From positions 1 through 16,603 of the forward strand of contig JBOFCS010000054.1 in NCBI GenBank assembly GCA_051646185.1: DNA of 16,603 nt. The letters run 5' to 3'. The notes under the pieces are model-generated. The model saw nothing but the letters and a program-made list of their open reading frames with translations. It had not been told where the DNA came from and ran no database searches. Position numbers and translations under genes: made by a program. This document shows, in pieces, positions 1 to 6,069 of this stretch. Origin of the DNA: JBOFCS01 sp051646185 (GTDB lineage Bacteria; Actinomycetota; Actinomycetes; Mycobacteriales; Mycobacteriaceae). Numbering within the stretch: position 1 is the stretch's first letter; every line of letters starts with the position of its first letter.

Positions 1-578
1 CGTTATCAGCCAATGGTGCTCGACTGCTAAAAAATTTAGAATCAGCTAAAGAGCAGCCGCTATGGAGGGTATTGGTGGGACTATCAATCCGTCATGTGGG
101 ACCAACTGCAGCAAGGGCTTTGGCGGAAAAATTTGCGAGTCTTGAACGAATTAAAACCGCCTCCACTGAGGAGCTAGCTGCCGTTGAAGGGGTAGGGCCT
201 ACGATCGCAGCCGCGGTATCAGAGTGGTTTACGGTTCCGTGGCATCATCATATCGTTGAAAAATGGTCTGCTGCTGGTGTTCGCATGAAAGATGAACGTG
301 ATGAGTCTATTCCGCGTAATCTTGAGGGTTTGTCTATAGTAGTAACTGGTTCGCTAGTGGGTTATTCTCGCGATGAGGCTAAGGACGCCATTCTGGTTCG
401 CGGCGGTAAAGCAGCGGGATCAGTATCAAAGAAAACTGCCTTTGTGGTGGTGGGTGATTCACCTGGGTCTAAATTAGACAAAGCTACTGAATTAGGGGTC
501 CCGGTTCTTGATGAAGCGGGCTTCGCGCGGTTGCTTGCTGAAGGGCCTGGGGCCGTTCAGGCTACTTCAGAACAGTAG
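1..578 (+). CDS. ligA: NAD-dependent DNA ligase LigA, 3' part only
   Basis: The open frame enters from the left edge (first full codon at 3) and ends with TAG at 576-578, leaving 191 visible residues. The TTG at about 72 is internal, because the residues before it read as continuous ligase sequence. Two helix-hairpin-helix turns are visible (GLSIRHVGPTAA near fragment residue 26, VEGVGPTIAA near 61), followed by a C-terminal BRCT domain at about 107-183 (NLEGLSIVVTGS to the FARLL helix). This is the standard C-terminus of bacterial LigA, which seals nicks during replication and repair using NAD+. The adenylation, OB-fold and most zinc-finger parts lie outside the window. The last 17 nt overlap the convergent ACT-domain gene, and no terminator hairpin is visible at the junction. 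Confidence 0.96.
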   Translation, partial: LSANGARLLKNLESAKEQPLWRVLVGLSIRHVGPTAARALAEKFASLERIKTASTEELAAVEGVGPTIAAAVSEWFTVPWHHHIVEKWSAAGVRMKDERDESIPRNLEGLSIVVTGSLVGYSRDEAKDAILVRGGKAAGSVSKKTAFVVVGDSPGSKLDKATELGVPVLDEAGFARLLAEGPGAVQATSEQ

Positions 579-1209
579 CGGCAATGCCAGCAAGATAGCC
601 GAGCCGAGCTATTTCAGAAGGGCGAAACTCCGGACCCCCAGGACGACCTAATACCAACACTTTTCCAGTATTCCCTAATGGTGCGGCAGCAAGTTTAGTA
701 TCCATGTCTTTCCAAGCTTGCGGCACCCAATCGGCATCAGCATCCAGGGCTGTTGCACGATCTAAAGGTAGCCACGGTGCATCGGCAACATGGGTTTCTG
801 GTGCACCAGAACTACCGACCTCCCGCAATGAGCCGACTGTGTGTGACACGATGGTGCACCAGCCGACTCTGAGTACCCGTGGTGCCCCATCGACGAGTAC
901 CTGCAATTTATTTGTTTCAGCGGTAGCGACCTGATCAATAAGCTCCAGCTCTCGATGGGTGTCTAGGACACCGGTGTAAGGGCGAATGGAGTCAACATGG
1001 ACACCGTGGAGTGCCTCGGCTGCGGTGATGAGGGTATCAGGCAGCGCCCCTACTGGGACGTCGACGACCAGGTCGTCGATTGCGTAACCAGGCCCACGTT
1101 CAACAACGTCAAGAGAAAGGATATCGGCGCCAACAGAGCCCAGTGCAACCGCAAGAGAGCCCAGACTGCCTGGACGGTCTTGAAGTTGCACGCGAAGTAG
1201 ATACGACAA
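562..1209 (-). CDS. ACT-domain amino-acid-binding protein
   Basis: This encodes a 215-residue protein. Residues 1-75 form an ACT domain: the opening YLLRVQLQDRPGSLGSLA, with the PG turn at the usual ligand-binding position, then GADILSLDVVE and a DDLVVDVP strand. The remaining 140 residues have no motif I can name; the end (RPGGPEFRPSEIARLGYLAGIAATVLK) resembles the conserved tail of actinobacterial proteins found beside ligA. No catalytic domain is visible, so an amino-acid-sensing role is likely but unproven. The start is TTG at 1209, since an in-frame TAG lies a few codons upstream, and GAAAGG (1217-1222, read on the minus strand) is a well-placed ribosome binding site. It is divergent from gatC and convergent with ligA, overlapping it by 17 nt. 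Confidence 0.85.
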   Translation of the reverse strand: MSYLLRVQLQDRPGSLGSLAVALGSVGADILSLDVVERGPGYAIDDLVVDVPVGALPDTLITAAEALHGVHVDSIRPYTGVLDTHRELELIDQVATAETNKLQVLVDGAPRVLRVGWCTIVSHTVGSLREVGSSGAPETHVADAPWLPLDRATALDADADWVPQAWKDMDTKLAAAPLGNTGKVLVLGRPGGPEFRPSEIARLGYLAGIAATVLK

Positions 1210-1239
1210 TGGTCGACCTTTCGTCTAACGGCGATTGGC

Positions 1240-1245
1240 TATGAT
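1240..1245 (+). promoter_or_regulatory. Candidate -10 element for gatCA
   Basis: TATGAT is the best -10-like hexamer on the plus strand in the region between the ACT-domain gene and gatC. No convincing -35 sits at the right distance, so this is a weak call. If used, transcription would begin near 1252 and give a leader of about 225 nt carrying both inverted repeats at its 5' end. Confidence 0.25.
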
Positions 1246-1262
1246 CCTTGCATCTTTACCGG

Positions 1263-1285
1263 CGCTGAGACATCGTGACTCAGCG
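1263..1285. repeat. Inverted repeat, 7-bp arms
   Basis: CGCTGAG (1263-1269) and CTCAGCG (1279-1285) are perfect reverse complements separated by 9 nt. It lies in the divergent ACT-domain/gatC region, only 5 nt before the next inverted repeat. It could be an RNA hairpin at the start of the gatC leader or a protein-binding site; the sequence does not decide. Confidence 0.6.
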
Positions 1286-1290
1286 AAAAC

Positions 1291-1311
1291 TTAAGGAATT
1301 ATGTTCCTTAA
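1291..1311. repeat. Inverted repeat TTAAGGAA/TTCCTTAA in the gatC leader
   Basis: Perfect 8-bp arms at 1291-1298 and 1304-1311 surround a 5-nt centre, giving a 21-bp near-palindrome that could be an operator or an RNA hairpin. It does not match the DtxR or LexA consensus as I know them. The same word TTAAGGAA recurs at 1458-1465 inside the gatC ribosome binding site, and TAAGGAA at 1445-1451. The 1304-1311 arm can therefore pair with either its local partner or the ribosome binding site. Confidence 0.65.
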
Positions 1312-1460
1312 CCTGCGATTTATATCACATTCTTGCTCTGTGGTGGATTTGTTGTTGCGACGGCGTCTTCGTTTTTGGTTGGCACAAAGCCATGCTGAAG
1401 AAGGTGGTTGCAGGGCGATTGAGTGCAGGCTCTAGGCTTGTCGCTAAGGAACTCACCTTA

Positions 1461-1467
1461 AGGAAGG
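1461..1467 (+). promoter_or_regulatory. Ribosome binding site of gatC
   Basis: AGGAAGG lies 9 nt before the GTG start of gatC and fixes that start. It is embedded in the repeated word TTAAGGAA (1458-1465), so it could be masked by the complementary segment at 1304-1311. Confidence 0.75.
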
Positions 1468-1476
1468 GGCTTTGTT

Positions 1477-1773
1477 GTGCCTGCAATCTCCCGTGACGAG
1501 GTCGCGCACCTTGCCCGACTTTCTCGTCTGGCATTGACAGAGGGGGAACTCGACGAGTTCGCTGGACAACTCGATTCGATTTTGACCCACGTTAAAGCGG
1601 TAACAGAAGTAGCAGCAGATGATGTACCTGCAACCACACATCCTGAGTCAATTGTTAATGTCACCCGACCCGATACCGTGATTGCTGGACTTACCCCCGA
1701 TCAGGCGCTTTCTGGCGCTCCGGCTATGGAGCAACAGCGATTTGCCGTTCCTCAGATTCTTGGAGAAGAGTAG
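1477..1773 (+). CDS. gatC: Asp/Glu-tRNA amidotransferase subunit C
   Basis: This 98-residue protein has the normal GatC length. The N-terminus ISRDEVAHLARLSRLALTEGELDEFAGQLDSIL is the family's helical pair, and the C-terminus carries the conserved RPDTV...LTPDQAL...APAM...RFAVPQIL signature. GatC is the small belt-like subunit that holds GatA and GatB together in the cytoplasmic complex that amidates Glu-tRNA(Gln) and, in many bacteria, Asp-tRNA(Asn). The GTG start follows a strong ribosome binding site. Its TAG stop overlaps the GTG start of gatA by one base (TAGTG), which suggests translational coupling. Expression may depend on the structured upstream leader. Confidence 0.96.
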   Translation: MPAISRDEVAHLARLSRLALTEGELDEFAGQLDSILTHVKAVTEVAADDVPATTHPESIVNVTRPDTVIAGLTPDQALSGAPAMEQQRFAVPQILGEE

Positions 1774-3245
1774 TGACCGATCTGACTCGTCTTGACGCCG
1801 TCGAGCTCGCCGCCGAAATTCATGCAAAAACGGTATCAGCCACTGAGGTAACTCAGGCTCATCTTGACCGGATCGCTGAGGTTGATGGTGAGTTACATGC
1901 CTTTTTGCATGTTTCTGGGCAACAAGCCCTCGATGCAGCAGCAGCGGTAGATGCTTCCTTGGCTGCTGGGCAACCACCGGCTTCCGCTTTAGCGGGAGTC
2001 CCGTTGGCATTAAAAGATGTTTTTACCACTACTGATATGCCCACTACTGCTGGTTCTAAAATGCTGGAAAACTGGTTTGCTCCTTATGATTCGACGGTAA
2101 CGAAGCGTTTGCGCGAAGCGGGAATTCCGTTATTGGGTAAGACCAATATGGATGAGTTTGCGATGGGCTCCTCTACTGAAAATTCAGCCTATGGTCCTAC
2201 CCGAAATCCCTGGGACCTCACACGAATCCCTGGTGGCTCTGGTGGTGGAAGTGCAGCGGCTTTGGCGTCGTATCAGGCACCATTGGCCATTGGTACAGAC
2301 ACTGGTGGTTCTATTCGTCAACCGGCGGCGGTGACAGCTACCGTAGGGGTAAAGCCCACGTATGGAACGGTTTCCCGGTATGGGCTGATTGCCTGCGCTT
2401 CCTCCTTGGATCAAGGTGGTCCTTGTGGGAGGACAGTACTTGATACCGCGTTATTGCATGAGGTGATCGCTGGGCATGATCCGCGAGATTCAACCTCGAT
2501 TACCTCCTCTCTGCCTTCGGTTGTGCAAGCTGCTCGCAGTGGTGCGCAGGGTGATTTGCGGGGGGTCAAGGTGGGAGTAGTTAAGGAACTTCAGGGTGAG
2601 GGTTATCAGCCCGGGGTGCTCGCCTCATTTAATGCTGCGGTGCAACAACTTACCGATTTGGGCGCCGAGGTGCTGGAAGTCTCTTGTCCACACTTCACGT
2701 ATGCGTTAGCTGCTTACTATTTAATTTTGCCTTCGGAAGTTTCTTCTAACCTGGCTCGTTTTGATGCCATGCGCTATGGGCTGCGGGTGGGTGATGATGG
2801 CAGTAATAGTGCAGACCAGGTAATGGCTTTAACTCGTGCAGCTGGATTTGGTCCAGAAGTCAAACGGCGCATTATGATTGGAACATACGCACTTTCTTCG
2901 GGTTACTATGACGCTTACTACGGACAAGCGTTGAAAGTGCGAACTTTGATTGCCCAGGATTTTGCTCGGGCTTATGAACAGGTGGATGTGCTGGTTTCAC
3001 CTACGACACCTACCACCGCGTTTAAAATTGGTGAAAAGGTGGATGATCCACTGGCTATGTATCTTTTTGATCTTTGTACGTTGCCCACTAATTTAGCGGG
3101 TCACTGTGCTATGTCGGTTCCTTCCGGGTTATCTGCCGATGACGGATTGCCGGTAGGTCTGCAAATCATGGCCCCAGCTCTTGCCGATGATCGTTTGTAC
3201 CGAGTGGGCGCAGCTTATGAGGTCGCTAGAGGTTCAATCATTTAA
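1773..3245 (+). CDS. gatA: Asp/Glu-tRNA amidotransferase subunit A (amidase)
   Basis: This 490-residue protein belongs to the amidase-signature family. The Ser-cisSer-Lys triad is in place: K81 (LALKDVF), S156 (in GGSGGGSAAALAS) and S180 (in GTDTGGSIRQPAA). GatA hydrolyses glutamine and passes ammonia to GatB for transamidation of tRNA-bound glutamate or aspartate. Family context and presence beside gatC separate it from general amidases such as urea amidolyase or AmiE-type enzymes. The length is normal for GatA and no key residue is missing. It starts at GTG overlapping the gatC stop. An 85-nt gap without a clear hairpin separates it from pfkA, so read-through into pfkA is possible. Confidence 0.97.
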   Translation: MTDLTRLDAVELAAEIHAKTVSATEVTQAHLDRIAEVDGELHAFLHVSGQQALDAAAAVDASLAAGQPPASALAGVPLALKDVFTTTDMPTTAGSKMLENWFAPYDSTVTKRLREAGIPLLGKTNMDEFAMGSSTENSAYGPTRNPWDLTRIPGGSGGGSAAALASYQAPLAIGTDTGGSIRQPAAVTATVGVKPTYGTVSRYGLIACASSLDQGGPCGRTVLDTALLHEVIAGHDPRDSTSITSSLPSVVQAARSGAQGDLRGVKVGVVKELQGEGYQPGVLASFNAAVQQLTDLGAEVLEVSCPHFTYALAAYYLILPSEVSSNLARFDAMRYGLRVGDDGSNSADQVMALTRAAGFGPEVKRRIMIGTYALSSGYYDAYYGQALKVRTLIAQDFARAYEQVDVLVSPTTPTTAFKIGEKVDDPLAMYLFDLCTLPTNLAGHCAMSVPSGLSADDGLPVGLQIMAPALADDRLYRVGAAYEVARGSII

Positions 3246-3330
3246 GTTTTTTGAGCAGTGGTTGGGCGCAAAAGATTCAGATGAAATAAAAGACAAGAGG
3301 TGTAAGCAGACTCTATCGGAGAGGCAAGTA

Positions 3331-4362
3331 ATGCGTATTGGAGTTCTTACAGGTGGCGGCGACTGCCCAGGTCTTAACGCTGTCATACGTGCTGTGGTGC
3401 GTACTGCTGATCTGCGATATGACTCCTCAGTGGTGGGGTTCCTCGATGGTTGGCGTGGGTTATTGGAGGATCGACGGGTACAACTGAAAAACGATGATCG
3501 AAATGATCGGCTATTAACCAAAGGCGGAACCATGCTTGGTACTGCCAGAGTTAATCCCGACAAGATGCGATCTGGCTTGGATCAGATGAAAAAAACCCTT
3601 GATGACAACGGCATTGATGTTCTTATCCCCATCGGAGGTGAAGGGACTCTCACAGCGGCGCACTGGCTTTCGGAGGAGGGGGTTCCCGTGGTGGGGGTTC
3701 CAAAAACCATCGACAATGATATTGATTGTACGGATGTAACTTTCGGTTTTGATACAGCATTGACTATTGCTACTGATGCTATAGACCGTTTGCATAGTAC
3801 CGCTGAGTCGCACCAACGGGTTATGTTGGTTGAAGTTATGGGCCGACATGCCGGCTGGATTGCATTGCACTCAGGAATTGCTTCAGGTGCACATATGACG
3901 CTCATTCCGGAACAGCCATTTGATGTTGATGAAGTGTGCAATCTTGTGAAGCAACGTTTTCAGCGTGGTGATTCCCACTTTATTTGTGTGGTGGCTGAAG
4001 GGGCAAAACCGGCTCCTGGATCTATGGTTTTACTTGACGGTGGTACTGATGAATTTGGGCATCAACGTTTTACTGGGGTTGCCCAGCAGCTTGGTGTGGA
4101 GATTGAAAAGCGCATCAGTAAAGAAGTGCGCACGACGGTACTTGGTCATGTTCAGCGTGGCGGTACGCCAACCCCCTTTGATCGGGTTTTGGCTACTCGG
4201 TTTGGGGCGAGTGCTATTGACGCAGCACACACTGGTAAGCACGCGATGATGGTGTCTTTGCGAGGCCAAGACATCGGATTGGTGCCGTTGGCAGAAGCGG
4301 TTCGTCAGTTAAAGACTGTTCCGCAGAGTCGTTATGATGCTGCGGCTGCTTTCTTCGGTTAG
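3331..4362 (+). CDS. pfkA: 6-phosphofructokinase
   Basis: This 343-residue cytoplasmic enzyme phosphorylates fructose 6-phosphate to the 1,6-bisphosphate. The ATG at 3331 is chosen over in-frame upstream codons (open back to 3181, inside gatA) because GGAGAGG (3318-3324) sits 6 nt before it and the protein then begins with the family N-terminus MRIGVLTGGGDCPGLNAV. Visible motifs are GGEGT at 102-106, PKTIDND at 124-130 with catalytic D128 and D130, and MGRHAGWIA at 170-178. Gly at 105 predicts ATP use, whereas PPi-dependent enzymes carry Asp there. Lys125 is the residue usually seen in the PPi class. This Gly/Lys mix is known from actinobacterial ATP-PFKs. The end overlaps the convergent transporter gene by 4 nt. 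Confidence 0.95.
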   Translation: MRIGVLTGGGDCPGLNAVIRAVVRTADLRYDSSVVGFLDGWRGLLEDRRVQLKNDDRNDRLLTKGGTMLGTARVNPDKMRSGLDQMKKTLDDNGIDVLIPIGGEGTLTAAHWLSEEGVPVVGVPKTIDNDIDCTDVTFGFDTALTIATDAIDRLHSTAESHQRVMLVEVMGRHAGWIALHSGIASGAHMTLIPEQPFDVDEVCNLVKQRFQRGDSHFICVVAEGAKPAPGSMVLLDGGTDEFGHQRFTGVAQQLGVEIEKRISKEVRTTVLGHVQRGGTPTPFDRVLATRFGASAIDAAHTGKHAMMVSLRGQDIGLVPLAEAVRQLKTVPQSRYDAAAAFFG

Positions 4363-5933
4363 CGAGAACGCTTGGATCCAATCCATAGTAGTGCAAAGGC
4401 AATCGCTGTTGCGATACTGGAAGCTGTTGCAGCGCCGATGGTTACTGCATTTAGTCCGGCTGATGATGCAGATTTTGCCACAGCGGATATGGCAGGTAGC
4501 GCTGAGGTGAATTGTGTTGGTAAAAACTCTAGCACTTGCAATCCCGCTCCTGCGCCTAGAGCCTCGGTAAGTTGAGCTGCTGAGTCAGCAGGAACTTTTA
4601 CGGGAAATCCATTAACTGTAAGCGACGTCAGGTCTGACTCTGCTTGTGAGACAGCATGACTGGTGAACAAGGCGCCGAGACCTGCTACTCCAACTACAGT
4701 CCCGACTTGTCTTGCTGTACTTAAAGTGCCGGTGGCCATGCCGGCATTGCTTACTTCTACTGCTTCGAGTGCGGCAGTAGAAGCAAGGGCGGATACTGCA
4801 CCAAGACCTAGGCCAGCGATAATGCTGCCCAGTATGAAGTGTGTCCATTCGGTATTAATATCAACTCCGGTAATGGCCCATAAACCCACACAAACAAAAA
4901 GCATGGAAATGGATAAAGACCATTTTGTGGCGATTTTGTTAGCAAAAACTGCCGCAAGTGGTGCTGAGACGACACAAGAGAGAGTCAGGGGCAGGGCTCG
5001 CAATCCTGCCTGAAAAGGTGAGTAGCCAAGAGCATTAATCAAATAAAGAGCCAGGAAATTTGTACCAGCTACTAGAGTTCCTTGGGTAGCAAAGGCGATG
5101 AGGGTGGTTCCGGCAAAAAATGGTTTGGTGACCATTGTGAGATTGAGCATAGGATGATCGGTATGGGTTTCCCACCACACGAATCCGATAAGACCAATTG
5201 CGCTACTTAAGAACAGTGTCAGAATGAAAGTTGAACCCCAACCCTTGTTGTTGCCTTCGATGAGAGCGAAGGTTCCGGTTAACAGGGTCAGTGAAAGTGA
5301 AATGGTGCCTACCCAATCCGGGGTTCGAGCGGAGGATTCAGAGGTTTCGCTGACAAATTTTAGCGCTAAAAGCACCGCTAGTAGTCCGATGGGAACATTG
5401 ATAAGAAAGATTGATTCCCAGCCAAAAGCATTTACAAGCGCACCACCAACTAACGGACCAGCAGCACTTCCGGCACCCATGACAGCTCCAAATATCCCGA
5501 TCGCTTTAGCTCGTTTTTGTGGATCAGGGTAAGCAGCGGCGATCATCGGTAGAGCTACGCCAAAGAGGAAGGCAGCTCCGAAGCCTTGGAGTGCGCGCAG
5601 TCCATTAAGCATTTCGATAGAGCGTGCCATTGCACATCCGAGTGAGGCGATGGTGAAAGTTGTCATGCCAAAAATGAAGAGTCGGCGTCGGCCGATTCGA
5701 TCTCCGAGAGTTGCTGCCGTTAGGAGGAAGCCAGCTAGCGGTAAAGCATATCCGTCGATAATCCATTGTAGGCCACTTAAGGAGGTATTGAAGGAGGATC
5801 GAATGTTGGCCAAAGCAGCTGAAACAATGGTCATATCCAGAAGCAACATAAAAACGGCAATGCTGACAGCAGTGAGGGTCCAGCCAGGGTACTTAGTGGC
5901 CGGGTTTTTAGTGGCCGGGTCGGTGCTGTTCAA
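4359..5933 (-). CDS. DHA2-family (14-TM) MFS drug:H+ antiporter
   Basis: This 524-residue membrane protein is of the EmrB/QacA type. Seen in order: a hydrophilic N-terminus with the duplicated pentapeptide PATKN/PATKY, a first membrane helix with LDMTIVSAAL (D33, motif D1), WIIDGYALPLAG at 57-68, motif A GDRIGRRRLF from residue 77, the GFGAA turn near 117-121, and antiporter motif C around 151-164 (GAGSAAGPLVGG). Many further hydrophobic segments fit 14 helices. It most likely exports a toxic compound in exchange for protons; the substrate cannot be read from sequence. The start is TTG with GAGG (5940-5943, minus strand) 5 nt upstream. It lies in reverse between pfkA and gatB and has no adjacent TetR/MarR regulator. 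Confidence 0.9.
   Translation of the reverse strand: MNSTDPATKNPATKYPGWTLTAVSIAVFMLLLDMTIVSAALANIRSSFNTSLSGLQWIIDGYALPLAGFLLTAATLGDRIGRRRLFIFGMTTFTIASLGCAMARSIEMLNGLRALQGFGAAFLFGVALPMIAAAYPDPQKRAKAIGIFGAVMGAGSAAGPLVGGALVNAFGWESIFLINVPIGLLAVLLALKFVSETSESSARTPDWVGTISLSLTLLTGTFALIEGNNKGWGSTFILTLFLSSAIGLIGFVWWETHTDHPMLNLTMVTKPFFAGTTLIAFATQGTLVAGTNFLALYLINALGYSPFQAGLRALPLTLSCVVSAPLAAVFANKIATKWSLSISMLFVCVGLWAITGVDINTEWTHFILGSIIAGLGLGAVSALASTAALEAVEVSNAGMATGTLSTARQVGTVVGVAGLGALFTSHAVSQAESDLTSLTVNGFPVKVPADSAAQLTEALGAGAGLQVLEFLPTQFTSALPAISAVAKSASSAGLNAVTIGAATASSIATAIAFALLWIGSKRSR
5893..5920. repeat. In-frame 15-bp microduplication in the transporter gene
   Basis: TTAGTGGCCGGGT occurs at 5893-5905 and again at 5908-5920, a 15-bp period that keeps frame and encodes the doubled PATKN/PATKY pentapeptide near the transporter N-terminus. 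This is a typical slippage-prone short repeat in a disordered tail. Confidence 0.8.
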
Positions 5934-6069
5934 CAGGTCCTCGGTTCTCTGGTAGCAGGGTAGAACGGTCCAACTAGCTGTGGTTTAAATTCACAGTAAT
6001 TGCAACTTACTCTAGAGTCAGATCGTGTCCCTGACGGTCCCCACTTTGTAAACGCATAAACTCTTAGGC
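5934..6069. promoter_or_regulatory. Divergent promoter region between MFS gene and gatB
   Basis: This 136-nt region should hold promoters for both genes. Two small symmetric sites are visible: a perfect 10-bp palindrome ACTCTAGAGT at 6009-6018 and CTGTG-N9-CACAG at 5978-5996. Either could bind a regulator of the efflux gene. ACGGTCC occurs twice (5965-5971 and 6034-6040). None matches a regulator consensus I can name with confidence. Confidence 0.4.
6031..6060 (+). promoter_or_regulatory. Candidate gatB promoter, leaderless arrangement
   Basis: CTGACG (6031-6036) and CATAAA (6055-6060) are separated by 18 nt, which suits a sigma-A type promoter. The predicted start site, 7-10 nt after the -10, falls at or just before the gatB ATG at 6070. 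No convincing Shine-Dalgarno is present. gatB may therefore be translated from a leaderless mRNA, which is common in corynebacteria. Confidence 0.4.

Noticed and set aside
1401..1413. T-box-like core in the gatC leader
   Set aside because: Only GGTGG matches the T-box consensus; the ACCGCG half is absent, no specifier stem is visible, and the exposed UGGU would not fit the G discriminator base expected for tRNA(Gln), tRNA(Glu) or tRNA(Asn).
1275..1496. Plus-strand open frame of 73 codons upstream of and overlapping gatC
   Set aside because: It has no ribosome binding site and an odd Cys/Trp-rich composition, overlaps gatC out of frame, and its first codons are part of the inverted-repeat region.
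3181..3330. In-frame N-terminal extension of PfkA into gatA
   Set aside because: The ATG at 3331 has a strong ribosome binding site and the exact family N-terminus; the extension is gatA sequence read in another frame.
4361..4372. AGCG-N4-CGCT hairpin at the pfkA end as a terminator
   Set aside because: It has only a 4-bp stem and no T-run on either side.
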